A stretch of DNA of 64,000 nt, taken from positions 3,673,001 through 3,737,000 of the forward strand of contig NZ_CP088247.1 of NCBI RefSeq assembly GCF_021117295.1, in the 5' to 3' direction. Positions 41,428 to 50,591 of the stretch are shown piece by piece. Below the pieces are notes generated by a model. The model searched no databases, was not told where the DNA came from, and was given only the letters and a program-made list of their open reading frames with translations. The translations under genes and the position numbers were made by a program. The stretch is from Methylorubrum sp. B1-46 (GTDB lineage: Bacteria; Pseudomonadota; Alphaproteobacteria; Rhizobiales; Beijerinckiaceae). How positions within the stretch are numbered: position 1 is the first letter of the stretch; each line of letters begins with the position of its first letter.

Positions 41428-41935
41428 GGTCGTCTCCGAGAAGGGGGCACACGCGCGGATATCCGCCCGGTGGGCCGGGACGGCGTGGCGTGTCGATATC
41501 GGGAACAGCCTCGTTGGTCGGGCCGATTTATTCAGTTTTTATTCGCGCAGCGGCAAAGTCAATCGAAGCATCTTTCCAAAATTCAGCATGTCTTGCGATG
41601 GGATTTCCCGAAGATGCTTCGAGCGAGAAGATTTTCCATCCGGCGTTCTGTTTCGGCGCCGATCCATGCCTGAGCATCGGACGGCGACGACATCACGGAA
41701 GGATCATCGAGCAAGGACGGGCCGAGTTGGCGCTCACAGCAGATGTCCTGCGCCTCCACGGCAGGTCAAAGGGTGATCTTCCCGTATCTTCGGGTACGCG
41801 GGCAGAACATCCTTTCGGCGTTCTCGACTTTGGAAATACGTTTCGTTGACGGAACGATGCTCTGCGCCGAGCATAAAAACCGCCCGCCGCTCACCTCTGT
41901 ACGCGGCCCACCGGCCGATCCGGACCTCTCATTCG
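41428..41935. other. Divergent promoter region of the sulfonate locus
   Basis: About 500 bases between the substrate-binding protein gene and the leader/repeat at 41936. The stretch 41515-41640 is AT-rich and probably carries promoters. No gene and no clear regulator site (CysB/Cbl-type) could be picked by eye. Confidence 0.45.
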
Positions 41936-41980
41936 CGCCCCATGTTCCTTCGCCCCATGCCTCTTCACCCCATGCCCCTT
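41936..41980 (+). repeat. Three tandem 15-base repeats before the monooxygenase operon
   Basis: CGCCCCATGTTCCTT, CGCCCCATGCCTCTT and CACCCCATGCCCCTT follow one another without gap and end two bases before ATG 41983. Each contains an ATG in a frame different from the downstream gene. Confidence 0.85.
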
Positions 41981-41986
41981 CGATGA
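41942..41986 (+). CDS. Possible Met-containing leader peptide
   Basis: A 14-codon frame MFLRPMPLHPMPLR lies inside the tandem repeats. Its TGA (41984-41986) overlaps the start codon of the following gene (ATGA). Three of 14 codons are Met. There is no good Shine-Dalgarno, so translation is uncertain. Confidence 0.25.
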   Translation: MFLRPMPLHPMPLR

Positions 41987-43119
41987 CCGCGTTCCTCGAA
42001 ACCGCCCGGACGCTCGCCGAAGAATTTGCCGCGACCGCCGGCGAGCGCGACCGCAGCGGCGCCTTCCCGCATGCGCCCATCGCGTCGCTGCGCGAGGCCG
42101 GCCTGATCGGGCTCGCCGCACCGGAGCGACTCGGCGGCGGCGGGGGCGGGCTGGTGCGGGCGGCGCAGGTCGTCGGCGCCATCGGCGCGGGCGATCCGGC
42201 GGTCGCCCTGGTGCTGGCGATGACGCTGCTCCAGCACGGGCTGATCCACCGCGACGGCACATCCTGGCCGCGCGCGCTCGCCGACCGTGTCGGGCGCGAG
42301 GCCGTGACGAACGGCGCCCTGATCAACGCGCTGAGGGTTGAGCCCGATCTGGGCACCCCCGCCCGCGGCGGCCTGCCCGCGACGATCGCCCGGCGCGACG
42401 GCGGCGATTGGCGTGTCACGGGCCGAAAAATCTATTCGACGGGCGCACCGGGGCTTTCCTACGGCCTCGTCTTCGCCCGCACCGACGAGGCCGAGCCGCG
42501 GATCGGCAACTGGCTGGTGCCGATGTCATCCCCGGGCATCCGCATCGAGGAGAGCTGGGACCATCTGGGCCTGCGCGCCTCGGGCAGCCACGACGTGGTG
42601 TTCGAGGAGACCTTCGTGCCGGGCGACCACGCCGTCGATCTGCGCCGCCCGGAAGACTGGCGCCGGCCCGATCCGCTGCAGCAGGCCTGGAGCTGCGCCC
42701 TGCTCGCCGCGCTCTACGACGGCGTCGCGCGGGCGGCGCAAGCGTGGTTCGCGCACTTCCTGCACGAGCGCGTGCCAGGCAGTCTCGGCGCGCCGCTCGC
42801 GAGCCTGCCACGGTTCCACGAGGCTTTCGGCGAGAACGTGCGACTGCTCTCTGTCAACGCCCGGCTCGTGGCGAGCCTCACCGCCGAGACCGATGCGGGC
42901 GCGCCGCCGGCCCCGCAGGAGGCCGGCTTCGTCAAGCTCACCGTCACCGAGAACGCGATCCAGGCCGTGCAGCGGGTCGCCGAGCTCTGCGGAAACGCCG
43001 CGCTCTCGCGAAACAACCCGCTGGAGCGGCACCTGCGCGACGTGCTGTGTGCGCGCATCCACTGGCCGCAGGGCGACGCGGTGCGGGTCGCCGCTGGCCG
43101 CGCCGCGCTTGGCGTCTGA
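41983..43119 (+). CDS. Acyl-CoA-dehydrogenase-fold flavoprotein (SfnB/DszC-like)
   Basis: 378 residues with the three-part acyl-CoA dehydrogenase fold: N-terminal helical domain (residues 1-110), central beta domain (WRVTGRKIYSTGAPGLSYGL followed by VFARTDEAEP) and C-terminal helices ending with ELCGNAALSRNNPLERHLRD. This subgroup (SfnB, DszC and related FMN-dependent monooxygenases) acts on organosulfur compounds rather than acyl-CoA, consistent with the sulfonate neighbours. The start at ATG 41983 sits directly behind a tandem repeat. The SsuD-like gene follows after 16 bases. Confidence 0.83.
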   Translation: MTAFLETARTLAEEFAATAGERDRSGAFPHAPIASLREAGLIGLAAPERLGGGGGGLVRAAQVVGAIGAGDPAVALVLAMTLLQHGLIHRDGTSWPRALADRVGREAVTNGALINALRVEPDLGTPARGGLPATIARRDGGDWRVTGRKIYSTGAPGLSYGLVFARTDEAEPRIGNWLVPMSSPGIRIEESWDHLGLRASGSHDVVFEETFVPGDHAVDLRRPEDWRRPDPLQQAWSCALLAALYDGVARAAQAWFAHFLHERVPGSLGAPLASLPRFHEAFGENVRLLSVNARLVASLTAETDAGAPPAPQEAGFVKLTVTENAIQAVQRVAELCGNAALSRNNPLERHLRDVLCARIHWPQGDAVRVAAGRAALGV

Positions 43120-43135
43120 TTGAAGGGAATTCCGC

Positions 43136-44233
43136 ATGAGCCTGCTGCCGCCCGAAGCGACCGAGTTCATCGGCTTCGTCGCCCCCCACGAGGTCTCCGA
43201 GTCGCGCGCCCCGCGCGGCCCCGCGATCGAGCCCGATTACCTGCGTCTGCTGGCCCAGGCGCACGAGCGGGCCGGATTCGACCGGGTGCTGGTGGCCTTC
43301 TACGCGACGGCGCCCGATCCGTTGCTGATCGCCGCCGAGATCGCCGCCGTCACGGAGCGGATCGGACTGATGATTGCCCACCGCACCGGCTTCACCGCGC
43401 CGACCGTCGCGGCCCGCCAGTTCGCGACACTCGACCGGCTCACCGGCGGGCGGGTGGCGATCCACGCGATCAGCGGCGGCGACGACCGTGATCTGGCCCG
43501 CGACGGCGACCACCTCACCAAGGACGAGCGCTACGCCCGCACCCGCGAGTTCCTCGACATCCTGCGCCTTGCCTGGACCTCGGAGACGCCCTTCGACTAC
43601 GCGGGCGCGCATTACCGGATCGAGGCCGGCTTCTCCGAGGTGAAGCCGGTGAAAGCGATTCCGATCTATTTCGGCGGCGCCTCGCCCGCCGCGCTCGCGG
43701 TAGCGGGCCGGCACGCCGATACCTACGCGCTGTGGGGAGAATCCCAGGCGCAGGTGCGCGAGCTGATCGGCCGGGTGCGGGCGGCAGCCGCCCCACACGG
43801 GCGTTCGCCGCGCTTCAGCCTGTCGCTGCGCCCGATCCTGGCCGAGACCGAGGAGCGGGCCTGGGCGCGAGCGGAGGCCATCCTCGCCGAGACCCGGCGG
43901 CTGCGTGCCGCCCGCGGCCTCGGACCGGCGCCGGCCCCGCAGAACGAGGGCTCGCGCCGCCTGCTCGCCGCGGCGGCGCAGGGCTCGCGCCTCGACGAGC
44001 GGCTCTACACGGCGATCGCCGCCGAGACGGGAGCCTCCGGCAACTCGACGGCGCTCGTGGGCACGCCCGAGCAGGTCGCCGAGGCGCTGCTCGACTATCA
44101 CGATCTCGGCGTGCGCACCTTCCTGATCCGCGGCTTCGACCCGCTGGAGGACGCGATCCAGTACGGGCGCGACCTGCTGCCCGCCTTCAAGGATCGGCTC
44201 GCCCGCCGCGGCGGCACGGCGGAGGCCGCGTGA
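43136..44233 (+). CDS. LLM-class FMNH2-dependent alkanesulfonate monooxygenase (SsuD-like)
   Basis: 365 residues, luciferase-like TIM barrel. Seen: VAFYATAPDPLLIAAEIAAV, IAHRTGFTAPTVAARQFATL, the flavin loop LDRLTGGRVAIHAISGGDD and YARTREFLDILRLAWTSETP followed by FDYAGAHYRI. These are typical of SsuD, which uses reduced FMN and O2 to release sulfite from alkanesulfonates. No NADPH:FMN reductase (SsuE) lies next to it, so reduced flavin must come from elsewhere. Its stop overlaps the following substrate-binding gene (TGATG). Confidence 0.88.
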   Translation: MSLLPPEATEFIGFVAPHEVSESRAPRGPAIEPDYLRLLAQAHERAGFDRVLVAFYATAPDPLLIAAEIAAVTERIGLMIAHRTGFTAPTVAARQFATLDRLTGGRVAIHAISGGDDRDLARDGDHLTKDERYARTREFLDILRLAWTSETPFDYAGAHYRIEAGFSEVKPVKAIPIYFGGASPAALAVAGRHADTYALWGESQAQVRELIGRVRAAAAPHGRSPRFSLSLRPILAETEERAWARAEAILAETRRLRAARGLGPAPAPQNEGSRRLLAAAAQGSRLDERLYTAIAAETGASGNSTALVGTPEQVAEALLDYHDLGVRTFLIRGFDPLEDAIQYGRDLLPAFKDRLARRGGTAEAA

Positions 44234-45174
44234 TGGCCCGCCTCCTCGTCCTGATCCTGCTGGCCCTCGCCGCCCTCGCGCCGGCCCGCGCCGAGGAGGT
44301 CTTGCGCGTCGGCGACCAGCGCGGCAACGCCCGCGCCCTGATGGAGGCTGCAGGCGTGCTCGACGGCCTGCCCTACCGCCTCGAATGGAGCGAATTCCCG
44401 GCCGCCGCCCCGCTGCTGGAGGCGCTGAACGCGGGTGTGATCGATGCGGGCGGCGTGGGCGACGCGCCCTTCACCTTCGCGGCCGCCGCGGGCGTTCCGG
44501 TCAAGGCCTTCCTCGCCTTCCGCAACCGGCAGGACGGGCTCGCCATCCTGGTGCGGCCCGATTCCGCTCTCCGCAGCGTCGCGGATCTACAAGGCAAGCG
44601 CATCGCCACCAACCGCGGCTCGATCGGCCATCAGGTCGTCCTCGCCGCCCTCGAAGAGGCGGGGCTGCCCGCGGACAGCGTGCAGTTCCGCTTCCTGCCG
44701 CCGGCCGATGCCAAGCTGGCGCTGACTTCCGGCGCGGTCGATGCGTGGTCGACCTGGGAGCCCTACACCTCCGCGGCCGAACTCGCCGGCCTCGTGCGGG
44801 TGGTCCGCGACGGCAACGGCATCACGCCGGGTCTCAGCTACGCGGTGGCAAGCGAGGCTGTCCTCAAATCAAAGCGCGCGTTGTTGGCCGACTACGCTGC
44901 CCGTCTGGCCAAGGCGCGGGCCTGGGCGCTGACCGACCCGGCGCCCTACGCCGCCGCGTGGTCGCGGCTGATCAGCCTGCCCGAGGCGGTGCCGCTCCGC
45001 TGGTTCGGGCGCGCCCGGTACCGCACCGTGCCGATCGACGAGAGCGTGATCGCCGACCAACAGCGCATCATCGACCTCTACGTCCGCGCCGGCCTGATCC
45101 CGGCGGCCCGCGCCCCGCGCGCCGAAGCGATCCTCGACACCGGGTTTTCCGATGCGCTCGCCGCCGTGCGATGA
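44233..45174 (+). CDS. Aliphatic sulfonate substrate-binding protein (SsuA-like)
   Basis: 313 residues with a Sec signal peptide (ARLLVLILLALAALAPARAE). SsuA-type lobes: LRVGDQRGNARALMEAAGVL, EWSEFPAAAPLLEALNAGVI followed by DAGGVGDAPF, GKRIATNRGSIGHQVVLAAL and DAWSTWEPYTSAAEL. The pocket residues for binding a sulfonate are not assignable by eye. It is translationally coupled to the monooxygenase gene. With no permease in its own operon, it probably feeds the divergent ABC permease/ATPase pair (38551-40331). Confidence 0.87.
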   Translation: MARLLVLILLALAALAPARAEEVLRVGDQRGNARALMEAAGVLDGLPYRLEWSEFPAAAPLLEALNAGVIDAGGVGDAPFTFAAAAGVPVKAFLAFRNRQDGLAILVRPDSALRSVADLQGKRIATNRGSIGHQVVLAALEEAGLPADSVQFRFLPPADAKLALTSGAVDAWSTWEPYTSAAELAGLVRVVRDGNGITPGLSYAVASEAVLKSKRALLADYAARLAKARAWALTDPAPYAAAWSRLISLPEAVPLRWFGRARYRTVPIDESVIADQQRIIDLYVRAGLIPAARAPRAEAILDTGFSDALAAVR

Positions 45175-45193
45175 TCGGGCAGGAGAGATCACC

Positions 45194-45706
45194 ATGCACG
45201 AGAGCGGCGAAGGCCACAGGCACGATCATGATCACGACGAAGGCGCCGCCGGGCGCTGGAAACACGACGGCGTGCGGGTGATCCCCGGCGACCGGCTCGA
45301 TCCCAACACGGCGCAGACGCCGGGCATGTTCCGGCAGGCGGCGGTCAATGCCGCCCGCGTCGGCGCCCAGAAGATCTGGGCCGGCACGGTGGCGATCGAG
45401 CCCGACGCCAAGACCGGCGTGCACCACCACGGCGCCCTGGAGAGCGTGATCTACATCGTTTCCGGCCGCGCCCGGATGCGCTGGGGCGAGCGGCTCGAAT
45501 ACGTGGCCGAGGCCGGGCCCGGCGACTTCATCTTCGTGCCGCCTTACGTGCCGCACCAGGAGATCAACGCCTCGACCGACGAGCCGCTGCACTGCGTGCT
45601 GGTGCGCTCGGACAACGAGGCGGTGGTGGTCAACCTGCCCGACGTCGAGGCCGCCGAGCGGCCCGAGACGGTCTACTGGGTCGATCCGATCCACAAGCAG
45701 CCGTGA
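45194..45706 (+). CDS. Cupin-domain protein
   Basis: 170 residues. A His/Asp-rich N-terminus (HRHDHDHDEG) precedes a single cupin. Metal-binding motif 1 is GVHHHGALESVIYIVSGRAR and motif 2 is PGDFIFVPPYVPHQEIN. Such small cupins act as metal-dependent oxygenases or binding proteins; several are linked to sulfur or thiol metabolism, so a role in processing the desulfonated product or sensing is possible. AGGAGAGATCACC precedes ATG 45194. It is the last gene of the monooxygenase operon, 19 bases after ssuA-like. Confidence 0.82.
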   Translation: MHESGEGHRHDHDHDEGAAGRWKHDGVRVIPGDRLDPNTAQTPGMFRQAAVNAARVGAQKIWAGTVAIEPDAKTGVHHHGALESVIYIVSGRARMRWGERLEYVAEAGPGDFIFVPPYVPHQEINASTDEPLHCVLVRSDNEAVVVNLPDVEAAERPETVYWVDPIHKQP

Positions 45707-46344
45707 GGCGATGGAGCCTCTGCTGCGCTGAGCGAGCCGGGCAGGGGCCTGTCCCTTCCCAGGCATGGGCAGGCGAACGCCCTATCCTGCCGAACGAGAA
45801 ACGCCCAAAAGGTGCGCACAGGACGCACAGATCGTCCCGGCATAAGCGATCCTGATCCGAGCCCACGCGCCGGATGACGGCCGGCTCCGACGGGGCGGCC
45901 TGTGCGCGCTTCCTTCGGGAGGTCGCTCCAGACCTGCTCGGTTTCGACGATCCCCGGCGCGAGGCCCGCGCCCCGAACGGGATCTTCGTCGGCGCGTCCA
46001 AACCTCATACGATTTCCGGCTGACCGCTTCGATTTCTCTTCCGTCATCGCGAGGCGAAGCCGAAGTGATGACGGAGGAGATTGGGCAGACCCGAACGGAT
46101 CAGCCGGAAGGCGTAGAACACGGCCTGCGCAGCAGCCGGCGCGGTCTGGATGCTTCCCCGATATCTGATCACGTTCCGGCGAGGAACGGGTGCGCTGTTC
46201 AAGAATTAAAGCCGGCGACGCTAAGACGCCCCGAACCCAGGGATGGCGCAGTTCCGGCGATGCAGATCCTATGTTAGTTCCGCGCGTCGCTGACGATGGT
46301 CACGCGCGCTCGGGGATGAGGCGGCAGGCGGCGAAGGATTCATC
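45707..46344. other. Intergenic region with one family B repeat fragment
   Basis: About 640 bases. A family B fragment (CCGTCATCGCGAGGCGAAGC then TGATGACGG, 46041-46074) is the only structure recognised. Reading frames show no homology. The part 46170-46300 probably contains the LOV gene promoter. Confidence 0.55.
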
Positions 46345-46917
46345 GTGCAGTCGCAGTCTTCCTCCCCGAACGTTCCGGACGCGCTCAAGCGCTACTTCGA
46401 ACAGGCGCACATCGCCCTGGCGCTCGCGGGGGTGGGCGAGGACAATCCGCTGCTCCTCGTCAACGAGCCGTTCCACAAGCTGACGGGCTACACCGCGCCG
46501 GAGGTCGTCGGGCGCAACTGCCGTCTGCTGCAGGGCGATGCCGAGAATCCCGAGGCGAGGGAGAAGATCCACGCCTTCCTCGAAAGGGATGGCGTGAACG
46601 CGGTGCGCACCACCATCCTCAACGTCCGCAAGGACGGGCGGCCCTTCGTCAACCTGCTCTACATGTCCAAGCTGCGGGCCTTGTCCGGAGAGGTGCGCTT
46701 TCTTTTCGCATCCCAATTCGACGTCAGCCGCTCGCAGCCCGAACTGCTCGCGGCGTACGATGCCGAGCTGAGCCGAACGCTGTCCCGGCTGCGCCCCTCC
46801 CTCGCAGAGAGCGGGATCGTCCTCGAAGGGTCGCTCAAGGCGATTGCCAACACCGTCGCCACCGTCGCCCAAGCCAAGCTCACCCTCGCGGATCTCGATG
46901 GAACCGGATTTCCCTGA
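46345..46917 (+). CDS. LOV-domain (blue-light PAS) protein
   Basis: 190 residues. LOV core about 15-130 with FHKLTGYTAPEVVGRNCRLL followed by QG. Cys59 is the flavin-adduct cysteine, and the Asn/Gln flavin contacts appear in DGRPFVNLLYMSKL and FLFASQFDVS. A C-terminal helical extension (about 130-190) resembles the dimer helices of short LOV and LOV-HK proteins, but no kinase or output domain is attached. GTG 46345 is the start, with GAAGGA six bases upstream. The gene overlaps the following kinase fusion gene by 20 bases, which suggests the two work together. Confidence 0.88.
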   Translation: MQSQSSSPNVPDALKRYFEQAHIALALAGVGEDNPLLLVNEPFHKLTGYTAPEVVGRNCRLLQGDAENPEAREKIHAFLERDGVNAVRTTILNVRKDGRPFVNLLYMSKLRALSGEVRFLFASQFDVSRSQPELLAAYDAELSRTLSRLRPSLAESGIVLEGSLKAIANTVATVAQAKLTLADLDGTGFP

Positions 46918-49900
46918 AACCGCCCGGCCCGAGGCGCCCGAGGCGCGAAGCGGTGGGAGCGCAGCCGGAGCCGTGTCGCGCTTTGCCGGTCCCGTCGTCG
47001 GGATCGGGGCCTCAGCGGGCGGCCTGGAGGCCCTGCGCGAGATGCTTTCGCGCGCCCAGGCGCCGACCGGCATGGCCTTCGTCATCGTCCAGCACCTGGA
47101 TCCCAATCACGAGAGCATGCTGGCGCAGCTCCTCGACCGGCATACCGATCTCGAGGTCCTGCAATGCGAGGGCAGCGAGCGTATCGAGGGCGACAAGGTC
47201 TACATCATCCCACCCGGTCGCGGGCTCGCCATCCAGCAGGGCGTGCTCGAGCTCACCGAGTTCGTGCAGCCGCGCGGGCTGCGCCGCCCCATTGATGACT
47301 TCTTCCTCTCGCTCGCGGTCGATCAGCAGGCCAACGCGGCCTGCGTGATCCTCTCGGGCACGGGGGCGGACGGCACCACCGGCCTGCGGGCTGTGAAGGA
47401 GCATGGCGGCGTCTGCGTGGTGCAACAGCCGGACACCGCCCGCTACGACGGCATGCCGGTCTCGGCCGTCGGTACCGGCCTCGTGGACTTCGTGCAGCCG
47501 CCCGGCGAGATCGTGAACTGCCTCGCGGCCTTCTTCCGCCGCCGCGGCTCGGACCCGATCGACGATCGGGAAGAACTGCTGGCCGACCACGTCGACGACC
47601 TGTGCCGGGTGCTTCGCGCCGCGGTCGGGCACGATTTCTCCGGCTACAAGCGCACCACCCTGATCCGCCGGGTCGAGCGGCGCATGCACGTACTCGGCAT
47701 CGACGCGGGCCGCGCCTATCTCGCCCGCATCCGGGCGGACAAGTCCGAGTGCGACGCGCTGTTTCGCGACTTGCTGATCAACGTCACCCGCTTCTTCCGC
47801 GACGCGGAGATGTTCGAGGTGCTGCGCGAGCGGGCGATCGAGCCGCTGCTGCGCGACCGCGATCCGGACGAGGACATCCGGGTCTGGATTCCGGGCTGTT
47901 CGAGCGGCGAGGAGGCCTATTCGATCGCCATGCTGTTCGCGGACGCCGCGCGGCGCCTCGACCTGCCGCTCGCAGTCCAGATCTTCGCCACCGACATCGA
48001 CGAGCGCATGCTGCAGATCGCCCGCGAGGCGACCTACCCGGCCGCCGCACTCGCCGATATCCCGGCGCCCCTGCGCGAGCGCTACGTGGTGCCCCACGCC
48101 GAGCGCTTCACGATCGCCTCAGACATCCGCGACCTCATCCGCTTCTCCAGCCACAGCCTGGTCAAGGATCCGCCCTTCTCGCGGATCGATCTTCTGTCCT
48201 GCCGCAACCTGCTGATCTACTTCGATGACCGCCTGCAGCAATCGGTGCTGCCGCTGTTCCACTACGCGGTGCGGCCGGGCGGCTACCTCTTCCTCGGCCC
48301 CTCCGAGAGCGTCAGCCGGTTCGAGCAACTGTTCCCCCCGATCGACCAGCACGCCCGCCTGTTCGAGCGGCCGCCGGGCTCGCCGAAATACCCGATCGAC
48401 CTACCCGGACATGCCCGGCGCAGCGAGGCGCGCCGCAACCCGAACGATGGGCAGAAGGCTGCACCGATCGCCGACGAGACGGCGGCCGCCCGGCGCATGC
48501 TGGAGCGCTACGCCCCGCCGAGCATGGTCCTGAACGAGGACGGCGCCATCATCGCGGCCTATGGGCGCCTGAGCCGCTACTTCGACTTTCCCGTGACGCG
48601 TACCGGCGGCACCAGCGCCATCACGCTGGCACGCCCAGGGCTGCGCGACGTGATCGGCCCCCTGCTGCGGCAGACCCGAGACGCCCGCAAGCGCGTCGTG
48701 GTTCGGGACGTGGAGGTGGTGTCCGAATACGGGGTCCAGCAGATCGAGCTTGTCTGCGATCCGCTGCCGGACGCCACCATGCTTCTCGTCTTGCGTGACG
48801 CGGGCGCCTTCCGCCCGTCGAGCGACCCTGACCTCGTCGAGATGGATGCCGGCGGCGATCACGTCGAAGCCCTGGAAGAGGAGTTGCTGCGCACCCGCTA
48901 CAAGCTGCGCTCGACGGTCGAGGAATTGGAGACCGCCAACGAGGAGCTGAAAAGTTCCAACGAAGAAATGATGTCGATGAACGAGGAGCTCCAATCGACC
49001 AACGAGGAGCTGACCACGGTCAACGACGAGCTGAAGACGAAGATCGACCAGCTCACCGTCGCCAACGCCGACCTGCGTAACTTCTTCGAATCGACCGATC
49101 TCGCGGTGGTGGTGCTCGACCGCGACCTGCGGGTGCGCAGCTTCACCGGCTCGGCCACCGCGGTCTTCCCGCTGCAGCCGAGCGACCGTGGGCGGCCGCT
49201 CGCCGACGTCGCCACGCGGCTCGCCGGTCCGGAGTACCTGGCCGACGCGCGGGCGGTGTGCGCGGGTGGCTCGGCGATCCAGCGGCGGGTCGTGACCCGC
49301 GACGGCGAGCGCACCCTGTCCCTGCGGGTGCTGCCCTACCGCCTTCAGAGCGCGAGCGTCGACGGCGCGACCCTGGTGCTGACCGACATCACCGAGGCGC
49401 TCTCGCTCGAGCGCGAACTCGCCGCCGAGCGGGAGCGGCTCGACCTCGCGATCAAGGCCGGCGGGATCGGCATCTGGGAGTATCTGCCCGACGAAGACAC
49501 CATCATGGTCGATGCCACGGCCGCCGCCATGCTCGACCTCGCCTCCGAGGGGCGCCACCCGCTCGCGGATCTGGAGGCGCGCCTGCGACGCGAGGATCGC
49601 AGGGAGGTGCGGGACGCGTTCGCGCAGGCGGCCCGAGGCCTCTGCGATTTCGAGGCGCGCCTGCATGTCCGTGGCGACGGGCACGCCACCCGGTACGTCC
49701 GGAGCTACGGGCGACTGATCGTCGGCAGCGCACCGCGCCGGATCATCGGTGTCTCCATCGACGTCTCGCCCGAGCACGCCCTGACCGAGACCCGTGACCT
49801 GATGCTTCGCGAGATGAATCATCGAGTCAAGAATCTGTTCGCGATCATCGGGGGGATGATCACGGCGGGCGCCCGCCTGCAGCAGGACGTCGCGACCTTC

Positions 49901-50362
49901 GCGCACGACACGCGCGACCGCATCGCCGCGCTCGGCCGGGCCCATTCGCTGGCCGACCATACCACCGACCAGGGAATGAGCGACCTCTGCAGCCTCGTGA
50001 GCGCGACCCTGCAGCCCTACCGCGACCACATCCCGATCGAGATCGAGGGGCCGCCGACGGCCGTCGACTGGCGCTACGTGTCCTCGCTCGCGATGATCCT
50101 GCACGAATGCGCAACGAATTCCGTGAAGTACGGAGCCCTCGGCACGGAGGACGGTCGCCTCGAAGTGACCTGGGAGCACCGCTCCGAGGGGCTCAGCCTG
50201 CAATGGACCGAGCGGATGACGCGCCGCACTGCGGTCAGTGCCGGCCGCGGCTTCGGCACGTCGCTGATCGAGATGTCGCTCCTGCAGCTTCAGGCGGCCG
50301 TCGAGCGCAAGCTGGACGAGAGCGGATACAGGCTCACCCTCGTCATACCCAGCTTGGTGTGA
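46898..50362 (+). CDS. CheB-CheR-PAS-PAS-HWE/HisKA_2 kinase fusion
   Basis: 1154 residues. CheB methylesterase about 33-210 (Ser in GIGASAGGLEAL, His in QHLDPNHES, Asp in SGTGADGTTG), with no receiver before it. CheR methyltransferase about 235-490 (VTRFFRDAEMFEVLRERAIE, WIPGCSSGEEAYSIAMLFAD). A long coiled coil near 670-720 (ELETANEELKSSNEEMMSMN), two PAS domains to about 960, then a C-terminal kinase of the HWE/HisKA_2 class: phospho-His in LREMNHRVKNLFAIIGGMI and ATP site with HECATNSVKYGAL and GFGTSLIE. It is cytoplasmic. It combines receptor-methylation chemistry with a stress/light-type kinase. Start ATG 46898 overlaps the LOV gene. Confidence 0.9.
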   Translation: MEPDFPETARPEAPEARSGGSAAGAVSRFAGPVVGIGASAGGLEALREMLSRAQAPTGMAFVIVQHLDPNHESMLAQLLDRHTDLEVLQCEGSERIEGDKVYIIPPGRGLAIQQGVLELTEFVQPRGLRRPIDDFFLSLAVDQQANAACVILSGTGADGTTGLRAVKEHGGVCVVQQPDTARYDGMPVSAVGTGLVDFVQPPGEIVNCLAAFFRRRGSDPIDDREELLADHVDDLCRVLRAAVGHDFSGYKRTTLIRRVERRMHVLGIDAGRAYLARIRADKSECDALFRDLLINVTRFFRDAEMFEVLRERAIEPLLRDRDPDEDIRVWIPGCSSGEEAYSIAMLFADAARRLDLPLAVQIFATDIDERMLQIAREATYPAAALADIPAPLRERYVVPHAERFTIASDIRDLIRFSSHSLVKDPPFSRIDLLSCRNLLIYFDDRLQQSVLPLFHYAVRPGGYLFLGPSESVSRFEQLFPPIDQHARLFERPPGSPKYPIDLPGHARRSEARRNPNDGQKAAPIADETAAARRMLERYAPPSMVLNEDGAIIAAYGRLSRYFDFPVTRTGGTSAITLARPGLRDVIGPLLRQTRDARKRVVVRDVEVVSEYGVQQIELVCDPLPDATMLLVLRDAGAFRPSSDPDLVEMDAGGDHVEALEEELLRTRYKLRSTVEELETANEELKSSNEEMMSMNEELQSTNEELTTVNDELKTKIDQLTVANADLRNFFESTDLAVVVLDRDLRVRSFTGSATAVFPLQPSDRGRPLADVATRLAGPEYLADARAVCAGGSAIQRRVVTRDGERTLSLRVLPYRLQSASVDGATLVLTDITEALSLERELAAERERLDLAIKAGGIGIWEYLPDEDTIMVDATAAAMLDLASEGRHPLADLEARLRREDRREVRDAFAQAARGLCDFEARLHVRGDGHATRYVRSYGRLIVGSAPRRIIGVSIDVSPEHALTETRDLMLREMNHRVKNLFAIIGGMITAGARLQQDVATFAHDTRDRIAALGRAHSLADHTTDQGMSDLCSLVSATLQPYRDHIPIEIEGPPTAVDWRYVSSLAMILHECATNSVKYGALGTEDGRLEVTWEHRSEGLSLQWTERMTRRTAVSAGRGFGTSLIEMSLLQLQAAVERKLDESGYRLTLVIPSLV

Positions 50363-50428
50363 TCGGCCAGATCAAAGGATTACACAAAACCAGCCGATTG
50401 AAGAGTTCGGTCTGACACTGGTCTCCGT

Positions 50429-50536
50429 CATTCCAGGGTGCCGCAGGCAAACCCGGAATCCACGACTGGCCTCGACGGGGCAGGGACCTGCCGCATCATG
50501 GGTGGATTCCGGGTTCCGCTGCGCGGCCCCGGAATG
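50429..50536. repeat. Dispersed inverted repeat, family C
   Basis: CATTCCAGGGTGCCGC, then AAACCCGGAATCCA, and the facing copies TGGATTCCGGGTT and GCGCGGCCCCGGAATG. The two halves can form a long hairpin. It lies in the 394-base gap after the kinase fusion gene. Confidence 0.65.
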
Positions 50537-50591
50537 ATCGAGGACGGCTATCTCGAATGGATCGAGCAATTTGGCATAAGACCGATTCCGA

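Noticed and set aside
41430..41982. Several 80-150-codon frames in the sulfonate divergent region
   Set aside because: No ribosome sites or family resemblance; the region is AT-rich in the middle and looks like a promoter zone.
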